DNA of 34,706 bases from Gemmatimonadota bacterium (GCA_026706635.1 JAPOYJ010000021.1:1-34706), one strand, 5' to 3'; counted from the first letter of the stretch, positions 23,227 to 31,303 are shown. Notes: generated from the letters alone by a model not told the origin. A program made the numbers and translations.

Positions 23227-23946
23227 ATGGCCGGCCACTCGAAAGACTCCGGGTTCCTCGGCAACCACTACTTCAGGATCTACCTGCTTCTCCTCGCGCT
23301 GCTCGCCGTCAGCATAGCCGGGCCCGAGGTGGGCGAGAGACTCGACCGGGAGGTCTCGCTCTTCGGCCTTCGCCTGGGCCTCGGGGTGACGCTGACACTG
23401 ATCACTGCCTTTGGGATCGCGGTCTGGAAGGCGTGGCTGGTGATCAAGCACTTCATGCACCTCTCGATCGAACGGCCGATCGCCAAGATATTCCTGGCAG
23501 CGTCCGTCCTCCTTCTGGCTCTCTTCTGGGGGGGCGTCGCACCCGATGTCCAGCTGCACGAGGGGCGCGGATGGGAGAACCTGGCTGCGAAGGAGGCGAT
23601 CGACCGCGGGATAGCGAAGGCGGAGGACCACTACGACGACCATGCGGAGCACGTCGCCGAGGCGGTTCCGGTCAGCCTGGTGCCCACGACCAAGTCAACC
23701 GAGAACCTCCTCCCCGGTGGGTACAATCTGGCGCACGCCGCCTTCTGGACCGTCCTGGTGCTGGTGGCGATCGGGACGAACGCGGTTGCGATCATCCTGT
23801 CGATCGGGGTGTTGATCCTCATCTTCGAGACGCTCAGCCACAGCCCCCTGGTACGCCTGATGATGGGCCCGCTCGTCGGTCTCCTCCGACGACTCCCGGG
23901 CGCCGGCAGGGTGCACGCCCGCCTTGCCAAGGCGCTGGACCGCTAG
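23227..23946 (+). CDS. Extended cytochrome c oxidase subunit IV
   Basis: The N-terminal 110 residues have the prokaryotic subunit IV form: a basic start, three hydrophobic helices (YLLLLALLAVSIAG, GVTLTLITAFGIAVW, IFLAASVLLLALFW) and the conserved AWLVIKHFMHLS between them. The protein has 239 residues, more than twice the usual length. An acidic, histidine-rich linker (EDHYDDHAEHVAEAV) follows, then one further hydrophobic region (FWTVLVLVAIGTNAVAIILS and VLILIFE) and a basic tail. The extension may be an operon-specific fusion or an extra subunit joined to subunit IV. It starts at ATG 23227, with only eight bases between the subunit III stop and its start. Confidence 0.8.
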   Translation: MAGHSKDSGFLGNHYFRIYLLLLALLAVSIAGPEVGERLDREVSLFGLRLGLGVTLTLITAFGIAVWKAWLVIKHFMHLSIERPIAKIFLAASVLLLALFWGGVAPDVQLHEGRGWENLAAKEAIDRGIAKAEDHYDDHAEHVAEAVPVSLVPTTKSTENLLPGGYNLAHAAFWTVLVLVAIGTNAVAIILSIGVLILIFETLSHSPLVRLMMGPLVGLLRRLPGAGRVHARLAKALDR

Positions 23947-23961
23947 CGGCAGCAACCTGGC

Positions 23962-24564
23962 ATGACGGCCAACACGACCGTGCTGCCCTTCCGGCCCAGG
24001 CCGAGGCGGAGCGAGAAGGTCATCTCGAATGGCGTGCTCGGGATGATCCTTTTCGTCTTCGTCGAGATCATGCTCTTCGCCGGCTTCATCTCGGCCTTCG
24101 TGATCATCAGGGCGCGGGCCGTCGGCTCCGTCTGGCCCCCCCCTCACCAGCCGCGGCTGCCCTTCGAGCAGACGGCGGTGAACACGAGCGCCCTCCTGGC
24201 GAGCGGCATCCTCCTTCTGGCGGCGCACCGGATGCACCTGAAGGAGAGGTCGTCGCGCGCCGTGGGTGCGCTCCTGGCGCTGGCGACGCTTCTCGGCAGC
24301 GCCTTCGTCTTCCTGCAGGGGGTCGAGTGGGTGGCGCTGATCGGGGAGGGGCTCACGATGACATCATCGACGTACGGGTCCCTCTTCTATACGATCATCG
24401 GCGCGCACGCCGCCCATGCCGTCGTCGCCATCGGGGTGCTCGCCTGGGCCTGGTTGCGGGTCGCCAGGTCGAGTCTCTCGCGCGAGGCGATCTCCTCGGT
24501 CGCCATCTTCTGGTACTTCGTGGTCCTGGTGTGGCCCTTCCTCTACTTTCAGGTGTACCTATGA
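23962..24564 (+). CDS. Second subunit III-like heme-copper oxidase protein
   Basis: The 200-residue protein again has five transmembrane helices with subunit III features: MILFVFVEIMLFAGFISAFV, NTSALLASGILLLAAHRM, FLQGVEWVALIGEG, YTIIGAHAAHAVVAIGVLAW and IFWYFVVLVWPFLYFQVYL. It is a distant paralogue of the gene at 22649, with a different N-terminus (RPRPRRSEKVISNG). Having two subunit III-like proteins around a subunit IV is unusual but not unique among caa3-type operons. ATG 23962. Confidence 0.85.
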   Translation: MTANTTVLPFRPRPRRSEKVISNGVLGMILFVFVEIMLFAGFISAFVIIRARAVGSVWPPPHQPRLPFEQTAVNTSALLASGILLLAAHRMHLKERSSRAVGALLALATLLGSAFVFLQGVEWVALIGEGLTMTSSTYGSLFYTIIGAHAAHAVVAIGVLAWAWLRVARSSLSREAISSVAIFWYFVVLVWPFLYFQVYL

Positions 24565-24580
24565 GGGCTCCGAACTACCA

Positions 24581-24799
24581 ATGAAGACCACACTCGCACT
24601 CGCGCTTCTTGGTCTGGCGGCTCTTCCCGAGGCCACCCTCGCCTGTCCTGTCTGCTTCGACCGGGACGACGAGGCGAGGATCGCCTTCCTGGCCACGACC
24701 GGACTCCTCACCCTCCTGCCGCTCGGACTGGTGGCGGGGTTTGGGGTGTGGCTGCGGCGGCGTACGCGGGAGGAGGACGAGGACGGGGGAGAGGGGTAG
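24581..24799 (+). CDS. Small CPVCF membrane protein at the end of the oxidase operon
   Basis: The 72-residue product has a signal-like N-terminus (TLALALLGLAALPEATLA) followed at once by a Cys-Pro-Val-Cys motif (ACPVCFDRDDEAR). One transmembrane helix follows (FLATTGLLTLLPLGLVAGFGVWL), then a basic and acidic tail. The CxxC just after the signal cleavage site would lie on the periplasmic side, where a redox or copper-handling role in CuA assembly is possible, but this is inference. It begins 16 bases after the previous stop and closes the operon. Confidence 0.65.
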   Translation: MKTTLALALLGLAALPEATLACPVCFDRDDEARIAFLATTGLLTLLPLGLVAGFGVWLRRRTREEDEDGGEG

Positions 24800-24818
24800 T
24801 AGGGGCCGCGTTGGCGGT

Positions 24819-24843
24819 CCGGCGCCGTTGACCGGCGCTCCGG
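24819..24843. terminator. Hairpin between convergent operons
   Basis: GCGCCG (24822-24827) pairs with CGGCGC (24833-24838) around a TTGAC loop, flanked by CCGG and CCGG. It stands between the oxidase operon and the receptor operon, which end facing each other. No T-run follows on either strand. Confidence 0.4.
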
Positions 24844-24892
24844 GGTGCGATTATGGGCCGCTGGATTTCCGGCAGGGTCCCCGACGCCGTCG

Positions 24893-27118
24893 CTAACGCC
24901 TCTCCCCCACCTCGACACCGACTCGGAAGCGGCGCTCGACCAGCGACTGCCACCCCTCGGGACGAGCGTCCAGCAGGTTGTCCCCGCCCAGGGAGAGCGC
25001 GAGTCCCGCCCAGAGCTCCACGGCCAGCTGGACATCCACGCTCGCTAAGCGCTCCTGCACCTCCGTCGAAGTTCCGCCAATGCCCACGATCGGCGCCTCG
25101 CCGACAATGCGCACTCCAGCGTCCAACCGTGCGCCGACCGGCGAGTCCACCATCCACATCCCCCGCAGCTGCCCGCTGTGCCTGGAGCGCCGACTCAGCT
25201 GCGTACCCGAATCGCGGGAGTGCGCATCCAGGTAGGCGTAGCCAGCCGAGAAGGTACCAGCGCCCGTGATGGTCCGAAGCGCCACCTCGAAGCCCTGCAC
25301 CGCCACTGAGCTCAGGTTGCGCGGCGAGTAGATGGAGAATCCCGCCGGAGTGTGCCCCGCGAGGGCTAGCTCGATCAGGTCGTTGATCTCGTTCGAGTAG
25401 AGCTCGGCAGATGCCACGACCGCGCTGGCAGGCGTCCACTCCACCCCGCCCGACGCGCTCCACGAGCTCTCGGGGAGGAGATCGGCCGACCCCTGGATTA
25501 CGTAGCCAGCACCGAGATTCGCGAAGCTCCACGCCAGCTCCTTGAAGGACGGAGCTCGAAACCCCCTGGCGATGTTCGCCCGCAGGCGTAGCCGTCGGCC
25601 CACGGGGCGCGTCACCCCCACAGAGGGCGAAAGGTGCGTCCCCCACCGCGAGTTCCACCCCAGGCGGGCGCCTGCGGTCACGACCGCGCCGCCCATTTCG
25701 AGCTGGTCGCGCACAAAGAAAGCGGCCTGGCGATCCGCAACCTGTTCCTCGGTCAGCTTGTCGGGCGACCGAACCGAGCGCCGAGTCCCCTCGGCACCGA
25801 CCACCAGGGTGTGTTTCCCAAGGCCGACGCTGTAGCTGCTGGTCACCCTGGCCTCGCGCTCCCGCTGCGGGTCTTCGTCAGGGTTCATCCACGGACTCGT
25901 AGCCACGGGGTTGGCGCCGCGCGCGCTCCGGTAGAGGTGCTCGTAGTCCTGCAGGAAGAGTGTGCTCGTCCAGCTACCCGCCATGTCGCCCCCGTCGGCC
26001 GCTCGCCCAGTCAACCGCGCGTCGAACCAGCCGGAGAGCCCGCGGTTGTCGTTGAATCCGTTGAACCCACCTCCTACCGGCCAGCGCTGCCGCTCGCGCA
26101 GGAACGTCACCCCCGCGCCAAGTCGCCACCTCTCCGTCGCCTCGTAGTCGGCCCGAGTCCTCAGGTCCCATACACGCGCCAGCGGCCCCGGAGACTCCAC
26201 TCCGGCACCCGCGCCGAAGGGGCCCGGCACTCGGTCCTCCTGGCGCCATCCCGCAGTGGCCACTCCCCGAAGCCGGCCGCCGCCCCCCGCCGACAGCTCC
26301 GCGTCGCGTCTGCCGAGCCCACCCCACCTCGCCCGCCCGAAGATCCGAAAGCCCGGCTCCGGGGCCCGAGTCACTACGTTGACAACGCCAGCCAGGGCGT
26401 CGGAGCCGTACGAGGACGAGAGGGGGCCCTTCACGACCTCGACCCGCTGAACGGCCGTGGTCGATACCCGGCTCAGGTCGCGGTTCTCGATCAGCGCTCC
26501 GGGTGCGGGGTGCCCATCGACCAGGACCAGGACCCTGGCACCGCCAATCCCCCGAATGCGCACCTCCGAACCGGTAGGGGCGCCCACGCCGGTCTCGAGC
26601 CCCGGAACCCAGGCGAGCGCGCGGTCCACCGACGCGGCGCCGAGGGCCGCGATCCGCTCGGCCCCGAGCGTCGCCGTCGGCACGGCCAGCGACGATCGCC
26701 GGTCGCTCTGGCCATGCGCCCCAGCCACCACCTCGTCCAGCAGGAGCGGGTCCGGTAACAGTGCGATCCGCCACCCGACCCGCACCCCATCGTCCCACGC
26801 GACCACGCGCTCCCGATACCCGGGCGCGCGGACGAGCGCGCACGCACTCGGCCCCCACTCGGGCGAGACCGAAAAGCGGCCGTCGCGCACAACCGCGATC
26901 ACCCGCTCAACCGTACCGCGCGAATCGCTCCCACACCCGTGCGCGGAAGCCTCGCCGCCGGAAGACCAGATCAGCGTCGCCCCCGCCACGGCCGCGCCGG
27001 TTTCCCGATCGAGCACCTGCCCGTCTCCCTGCCCGGCCACCGGGCGGGCGAGGGCGGCCTGGACCGCGAGCACCGCGCCCGCGCCGAACCGAAGTAGCCG
27101 CGCTGTCCCCTGCATCAT
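24893..27118 (-). CDS. TonB-dependent outer-membrane receptor
   Basis: The 741-residue receptor has a signal peptide (residues 1-29), a carboxypeptidase-regulatory-like domain (about 30-120) and a plug domain: ASVDRALAWVPGLETGVGA, VRIRGIGGARVLVLVDGHP, and VQRVEVVKGPLSSSYGSDAL with AGVVNVVT. A long beta-barrel ends DNLLDARPEGWQSL then RRFRVGVEVGERR. The plug resembles BtuB/heme-type receptors. The barrel lacks the usual terminal aromatic residue. It starts at ATG 27118, four bases after the HmuY-like stop, so it belongs to the chelatase-HmuY-receptor operon. The likely cargo is a metal tetrapyrrole such as heme or a cobamide; the sequence cannot tell which. Confidence 0.88.
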   Translation of the reverse strand: MMQGTARLLRFGAGAVLAVQAALARPVAGQGDGQVLDRETGAAVAGATLIWSSGGEASAHGCGSDSRGTVERVIAVVRDGRFSVSPEWGPSACALVRAPGYRERVVAWDDGVRVGWRIALLPDPLLLDEVVAGAHGQSDRRSSLAVPTATLGAERIAALGAASVDRALAWVPGLETGVGAPTGSEVRIRGIGGARVLVLVDGHPAPGALIENRDLSRVSTTAVQRVEVVKGPLSSSYGSDALAGVVNVVTRAPEPGFRIFGRARWGGLGRRDAELSAGGGGRLRGVATAGWRQEDRVPGPFGAGAGVESPGPLARVWDLRTRADYEATERWRLGAGVTFLRERQRWPVGGGFNGFNDNRGLSGWFDARLTGRAADGGDMAGSWTSTLFLQDYEHLYRSARGANPVATSPWMNPDEDPQREREARVTSSYSVGLGKHTLVVGAEGTRRSVRSPDKLTEEQVADRQAAFFVRDQLEMGGAVVTAGARLGWNSRWGTHLSPSVGVTRPVGRRLRLRANIARGFRAPSFKELAWSFANLGAGYVIQGSADLLPESSWSASGGVEWTPASAVVASAELYSNEINDLIELALAGHTPAGFSIYSPRNLSSVAVQGFEVALRTITGAGTFSAGYAYLDAHSRDSGTQLSRRSRHSGQLRGMWMVDSPVGARLDAGVRIVGEAPIVGIGGTSTEVQERLASVDVQLAVELWAGLALSLGGDNLLDARPEGWQSLVERRFRVGVEVGERR

Positions 27119-27122
27119 GGCG

Positions 27123-28202
27123 CTACCGAAGTCGCCTGAACTTTACCGTGGGGTGCCCCGACTCGCCGCTCACGTTGTAGTAGCCGGTGACCTGCACCTT
27201 GTACACCTCGCCCTCGCCGGTTCTGACGAGAAAGACGTTGTAGGTGGGCCACATGCGGCTGTTCTCCTGCAGGTTGTACCAGTAGATCCCCGATGCGTCC
27301 TCGACGCTGACCGGAAAGGCCCCGCCGATCGTCGACAGGTAGCCCGCGTACTCCGGCGCGTCGTCGGCCTTCGACACCCGGCTGAAGTTTTCGGCCGCGT
27401 CGAGCGGGAAGGTGCCGGCGTCGCAATCGGCGTTGACCTGGATCGAGAGCTCGGGTGTGACCGAGATCTCCCATCCGCAACCCGCCGGGCTGCCGGGCGC
27501 ACCCTCGGAGAAGTTCAGGAATGCGGGCCCCCTCGAGATATCCGCCGCGATCGTCGCCGAGCTGCCTAGGGTGCCGCCCGCACCGTGCCGACGATACTCG
27601 ACGGTGGCGCCGAGCGGCCTCTGGCCGTCCATCGTGAGCTCCACCACCCTAAAGACCGCGAATCCGCGGTCGGACGACTCGCGCAGCTTCCACGCCGCTC
27701 CGGGATCGGCAACGAGAGTCTGCCGGGCGGGGTCGAAGCGAAACCACGACGCACCCGGATCGGGCACCACGGCATCGACCGAGAAGGACGCGCCGGAGAT
27801 GTCGGCATCGGTGACGGCCTCGAAGTCGGCGACTCCGTCCTCCGCGGTGAAGGCCAAGACCATCTCGGCGGTCGCGTTCGCGTTGTTTTCGAGATTGTCC
27901 CCCTCCACCGAACCCGGACCCGAGACGCCCCCGTTCAGGCGAATCTGAAAGCGCCGAAACGCCATCTGCCAGTCGGTCGAGGAGGAGGGGTCGGCGGGCG
28001 TCACGATCGCACCCTCGCCCTCCAGGCTCAGGTATGCGAAGTCCGTGGCCGAGGTTGCGTCGACCACGATCACCCCTTCCTCGAAGACCGGGGGGTCGGT
28101 GGACTCGCACCCCGTCGCCGACACCAGCAGCGCCAGCGGCAGAAGGGCGGCAGTGCGGAGGCCGGACGGTCCCGCGCTTCTCTCTTCGGTACGGAATCTC
28201 AT
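27123..28202 (-). CDS. HmuY-like heme-binding lipoprotein
   Basis: The 359-residue protein has a lipoprotein signal (LALLVSATGC). HmuY-type sequence follows: ATDFAYLSLEGEGAIVTPAD, then STDWQMAFRRFQIRLNGGVS, then a beta-rich domain. The C-terminal strand set is YWYNLQENSRMWPTYNVFL and VYKVQVTGYYNVSGESGHPT. HmuY proteins of Bacteroidota take heme from host proteins and pass it to a TonB-dependent receptor; the receptor gene here follows by four bases. The start ATG overlaps the stop of the chelatase-like gene (ATGA), which implies coupling. Which residues bind heme here I cannot say; in known HmuY they are two histidines, or methionines in some homologues. Confidence 0.8.
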   Translation of the reverse strand: MRFRTEERSAGPSGLRTAALLPLALLVSATGCESTDPPVFEEGVIVVDATSATDFAYLSLEGEGAIVTPADPSSSTDWQMAFRRFQIRLNGGVSGPGSVEGDNLENNANATAEMVLAFTAEDGVADFEAVTDADISGASFSVDAVVPDPGASWFRFDPARQTLVADPGAAWKLRESSDRGFAVFRVVELTMDGQRPLGATVEYRRHGAGGTLGSSATIAADISRGPAFLNFSEGAPGSPAGCGWEISVTPELSIQVNADCDAGTFPLDAAENFSRVSKADDAPEYAGYLSTIGGAFPVSVEDASGIYWYNLQENSRMWPTYNVFLVRTGEGEVYKVQVTGYYNVSGESGHPTVKFRRLR

Positions 28203-29179
28203 CGCTTGGATCCCACTTTCGGTTGATTGTGACTGCCTACTCCGGTCGAACCCTCGCCAAGGTGTTCCAGCGCCTGGGCTTCAATCCAGTCGGAGATGCG
28301 GGGGTGCGGCAGAAGGCCCTCGGTCGCCAGGTACTCGAGGCCCTCCAGCACCTGTGCGTACGGACCGAATCCGGAGACGCGGTACGGGATCACGACGACG
28401 GTATCCCAGCTGGCGTTCATCCTCGCCACGACCCTCCGGATCCGCTCCTCCGAGGCCGCTCTCGCCTCCGGCCAGTCCTCGCGTAGGGTGGCGACCTCAA
28501 CCTCTGCGTACCCGAGGTCGTGCAGGTGTCCCGCCGTCTGCTCCATCCGCGCCAGAACGCGGCGATTCTTCCCCTCGTCGCCCATTCCATGCCCGATCAT
28601 GACGACGCCGGTCCCCGCAGGCGGCGTCCCAGCTCCGGCGGCGCGCTCGGTCACGATCTCCGCCACCTCGTCGGATCCCGCAAGACCCTCCCGGGCAAGG
28701 AGCAGCTCCAGGTCTGTCGCGATCGGATCCACGGTCGAACCATCTACCATCTTGTGTCCGATCATCGCCACCCGCGGTGGATCGGAGCGGAGGCCGAGCA
28801 GGTACTCCGTCGAATGCAGGAAGGACTCGCCAGACACGAAGAGCCTCACCACGGCAGCGCGTGTGACCCCCTCTGCCGCGAGACGTCCCAGCGCGGCCTC
28901 GAGCGTGTTGGGGTCGGCCATCCCAAAGGCGATCTCCACGGGGAGCCGACCTCGCAGCGGGGCCACGGCAGCCTCGACGCTGGCGTTCCATCCCTCGTCG
29001 CCCCCGTGCGCCATGACGATCACGCCCGGCACCCCGGCCGAGGATCTCCCAGCACTCGCCACTTCGTGTTCGGTCGACAGGGATCTCTGGACAGTCGGCG
29101 GCCTGGCGGCGCAGGCGGCGAGCGTCCAGAGTGTCGCCAGAGCGGCCAGATGGGTACCGGCGTGTCGATGTCCGCGCAT
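28199..29179 (-). CDS. Exported CbiX/SirB-like chelatase lipoprotein
   Basis: The 326-residue protein begins with a lipoprotein signal (LAALATLWTLAAC). Two half-domains resembling CbiX/sirohydrochlorin chelatase follow: GVIVMAHGGDEGWNASVEAA and, about 130 residues later, GVVMIGHGMGDEGKNRRVLA. The two HG motifs hold the metal and catalytic histidine position of class II chelatases; FLHSTEYLLG supplies a second histidine in the first half. CbiX enzymes insert cobalt, and related ones iron or nickel, into tetrapyrroles in the cytoplasm, so an exported form is unusual. I start it at ATG 29179, which has GAGG seven bases upstream; ATG 29206 lacks a ribosome-binding site. First gene of an operon with an HmuY-like protein and a TonB receptor. 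Confidence 0.75.
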   Translation of the reverse strand: MRGHRHAGTHLAALATLWTLAACAARPPTVQRSLSTEHEVASAGRSSAGVPGVIVMAHGGDEGWNASVEAAVAPLRGRLPVEIAFGMADPNTLEAALGRLAAEGVTRAAVVRLFVSGESFLHSTEYLLGLRSDPPRVAMIGHKMVDGSTVDPIATDLELLLAREGLAGSDEVAEIVTERAAGAGTPPAGTGVVMIGHGMGDEGKNRRVLARMEQTAGHLHDLGYAEVEVATLREDWPEARAASEERIRRVVARMNASWDTVVVIPYRVSGFGPYAQVLEGLEYLATEGLLPHPRISDWIEAQALEHLGEGSTGVGSHNQPKVGSKR

Positions 29180-29220
29180 ATGTAGGCCTCGGTTGGCGGA
29201 TTCCATCGCGGGTCGCTCGG

Positions 29221-29283
29221 CTAGCAGCCCGCGGACAACCTCCCACGGCAGGTGCTCGCGCGAGACTACCCACGGACTGCCAG
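29221..29283 (+). repeat. Short copy of the dispersed inverted repeat
   Basis: A 63-base copy with left end CTAGCAGCCCGCGGACAA and right end CTACCCACGGACTGCCAG. The ends are imperfect inverted repeats of each other and match the longer copy at 31123-31303, whose middle is missing here. It sits in the divergent intergenic region upstream of the chelatase gene. Confidence 0.75.
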
Positions 29284-29339
29284 AGAGCGACGCAGGAGCG
29301 CCAAGGGATGTAGTACCCGGTCGGGGGTGTCAAGTTGCG

Positions 29340-29369
29340 GTTGGCCAACTCAAAGTATATTCTTGAAGT
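29340..29369. promoter_or_regulatory. Palindromic sites over the promoter of the ATPase gene
   Basis: GTTGGCCAAC (29340-29349) is a perfect palindrome. It overlaps a 22-base imperfect palindrome at 29348-29369 (ACTCAAAG facing CTTGAAGT, 16 of 22 positions symmetric). TATATT at 29356-29361, inside the second, is a plausible -10 box for the ATPase gene that starts at 29400. A repressor, possibly autoregulation, is inferred. Confidence 0.4.
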
Positions 29370-29399
29370 AGCCCAGAGCACATCCGACCAGGTGTCGCC

Positions 29400-30593
29400 G
29401 TGATCCGCCGAGAGCTATCCGCCTCACTCATGAAGGCTTACCGCCAGCATCCCGTCGTGGCGGTCGCCGGTCCCCGCCAGAGTGGCAAGACCACGCTCTG
29501 TCGGACGCTCTTCCCAGCACTCCCGTACGCATCGCTCGAACCACTCGACGAACGGGCGCTCGCCGAGGCCGATCCGCACAGATTCCTCGGCAGATTCCCG
29601 CGCGGCGCCTTCATCGACGAGATCCAGCGCGCCCCGGCGCTGCTTCCCCACATTCGGCGATCCGTGGATGCCGATCCGAGGCCGGGACGCTGGATCCTGG
29701 CCGGTTCCCGGGACCTTGCGCCGATGGTCCAGGGTTCCCTCTCGGGAGTGAGCGAGAGCCTCACGCTACTGCCGCTCTCGTGGAGCGAAATCACCCGCTT
29801 CGAACGACGCCCCGGCACCCTCGAACGGGCGCTCTTCAGCGGGTCCTACCCACGTATCTTCGACCGGGGTTTAGGGCCGATGCGCTGGCTTCGGCGGCGC
29901 CTGGCCACCCTCGTGGAGCGCGACGCGAGGGCCATCCTCCGGATCGGCGACCTGGCCGCCTTCCATCGCTTCCTGGAGCTCTGCGCCGGCCGCACCTCGG
30001 AGCTCCTCCGCTACTCGTCGCTCGCCTCGGACTGCGGAATTTCGCAGCCCACCGCCAAGGCGTGGCTATCCGTGCTAGAGGCTGCCTTCATCGTCTATCG
30101 GCTCCCCCCGCACTCGGGAGCGCCCGGCAAGCGGGTCGTCAGAACCCCGAGGCTCTACTTCTACGACACCGGCCTAGTGTGCCGGCTCCTCGGAATTCGC
30201 GATCCCGCGCTCCTCACGGTGCATCCGCTTCGCGGCGCGGTTTTCAGGACCTGGGTCGTGTCGGAATTCGTGAAGCAGAGGGCGAACCGTGGAGTGGAAG
30301 GCGGACTCCGCTTCTACCGGGACCGGCATGGCTCCGAGATCGACCTCGTCGTGGACAGAGGCGGGCAGGGCGATAGTCCGGGACGCGACACGATCCTCGT
30401 CGAGACCAGATCGGCCGCCACCCCGACCGCGAGCTTCTTCGAGCGGGCCAGGCGGGTGCGGGGCCAGCTCGGCGGCGGCCATGTCGCGGTCGTCTACGGA
30501 GGCGACGTCGGGCAGCTTCGGAAGAGGTGGCGACTGACCCCCTGGCGGCAGCTGCCGAGACTACTCGGGGAACTCGCCGCCGGCCCTCGCTAG
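29400..30593 (+). CDS. AAA ATPase with DUF4143 nuclease-like domain
   Basis: The 397-residue protein has an AAA_14-type ATPase domain: Walker A GPRQSGKTT (residues 24-32), Walker B GAFIDEIQRAP, sensor ILAGSRD. A winged-helix region follows (SSLASDCGISQPTAKAWLSV), and a C-terminal DUF4143 domain with a PD-(D/E)xK-like arrangement: FYDTGLVCRLLGI, RGAVFRTWVVSEFVKQRANR, and FYRDRHGSEIDLVVDRGG, which carries the characteristic E-I-D-x-V. Such proteins are widespread and often horizontally transferred, with no settled function. The start is GTG 29400. The last 33 bases overlap the convergent TlpA-like gene. Confidence 0.85.
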   Translation: MIRRELSASLMKAYRQHPVVAVAGPRQSGKTTLCRTLFPALPYASLEPLDERALAEADPHRFLGRFPRGAFIDEIQRAPALLPHIRRSVDADPRPGRWILAGSRDLAPMVQGSLSGVSESLTLLPLSWSEITRFERRPGTLERALFSGSYPRIFDRGLGPMRWLRRRLATLVERDARAILRIGDLAAFHRFLELCAGRTSELLRYSSLASDCGISQPTAKAWLSVLEAAFIVYRLPPHSGAPGKRVVRTPRLYFYDTGLVCRLLGIRDPALLTVHPLRGAVFRTWVVSEFVKQRANRGVEGGLRFYRDRHGSEIDLVVDRGGQGDSPGRDTILVETRSAATPTASFFERARRVRGQLGGGHVAVVYGGDVGQLRKRWRLTPWRQLPRLLGELAAGPR

Positions 30594-31154
30594 CGCGGCC
30601 TCCAGCCCGGCGACAAAGGTCGGCTCTCCCTCCGGGACCGGGCCTATCCAGCTGAAGGCCACGCTTCCGTCCCGGTTGACCACCAGGGTCGAGGGGAGCC
30701 CCCGAGCCCCGAGCGCCTCCTTCGAGAGCTGGTCCGGATCGAGGGCGATCTCGTACTCGATCGCCATCTCGTCCACGTACTCCAGCACGGCCGCGAAGTC
30801 GGAGCGGAGGTCCACCGAGATCCCCAGCACGGCGAGCCCGTCGCCGCGGTAGCGATGGTACAGCTCGCCCAGGTACGGGATCTCCTCGCGGCAGGGGTGG
30901 CACCAGGTGGCCCAGAGGTTGACCAGCAGCACCTGGCCCCGGTAGTCGGCGAGTCTCACCGTGCGCTCCCCGTCGAGCGAGGCGACCGCGAGCGCAGGGG
31001 CCGGGTCGCCGCTTCGGAGGCCGGGCGCGTCGGCCGCCATGCACCCGGCGAGCAGTGCGACGGCGAGCGGGAGCGCGATCCGGGCGATCTGGGAGCTCTT
31101 GGCGAGGTTGGCGGCGACAGCTCTGGCAGCCCGTGGACAAACCTCCCACGGCAT
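30561..31154 (-). CDS. TlpA-like thioredoxin-fold lipoprotein
   Basis: The 197-residue protein has a lipoprotein signal (IALPLAVALLAGC) and a TlpA/ResA-type domain: GDPAPALAVASLDGERTVRL, then WATWCHPCREEIPYLGELY with the Cys-His-Pro-Cys active site, then GISVDLRSDF and a cis-proline GLPSTLVVNRDGS. It is a periplasmic thiol-disulfide reductase; roles in cytochrome c or CuA maturation are typical for the family. The first in-frame start is ATG 31154, which lies inside the left end of the dispersed repeat and has no ribosome-binding site. The repeat therefore supplies the first residues (MPWEVCPRAAR), and the true start may be non-canonical. Confidence 0.8.
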   Translation of the reverse strand: MPWEVCPRAARAVAANLAKSSQIARIALPLAVALLAGCMAADAPGLRSGDPAPALAVASLDGERTVRLADYRGQVLLVNLWATWCHPCREEIPYLGELYHRYRGDGLAVLGISVDLRSDFAAVLEYVDEMAIEYEIALDPDQLSKEALGARGLPSTLVVNRDGSVAFSWIGPVPEGEPTFVAGLEAALARAGGEFPE

Positions 31155-31303
31155 TCGCCCGGCGGAGCATCCCCGCTGGGCCGCTGCGCTCTGCGTTGCT
31201 CCTCGGACCAATAGCGCTGCGGCTATTGGCCCTTCGTCGCGCCTTGCCAGCGGGGCGCTTCGCCGGTCTCGGTGCTCGCGCGAGATTATCCACGGACCGC
31301 TAG
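31123..31303 (+). repeat. Dispersed repeat with terminal inverted repeats, best copy
   Basis: The 181-base element starts CTGGCAGCCCGTGGACAA and ends TTATCCACGGACCGCTAG; the ends are inverted repeats at 14 of 18 positions. Inside is a perfect 8-base hairpin CCAATAGC/GCTATTGG (31208-31229). Related copies: 29221-29283, 34117-34360 (inverted), 14274-14366, 5369-5405 and a single arm at 6692-6715. No reading frame for a transposase is visible, so this is MITE-like. Confidence 0.8.

Noticed and set aside
24561-24584. Seven-residue frame (MRAPNYQ) between the last oxidase genes
   Set aside because: Overlaps the next start as ATGA, but is too short to assign; may only aid re-initiation.
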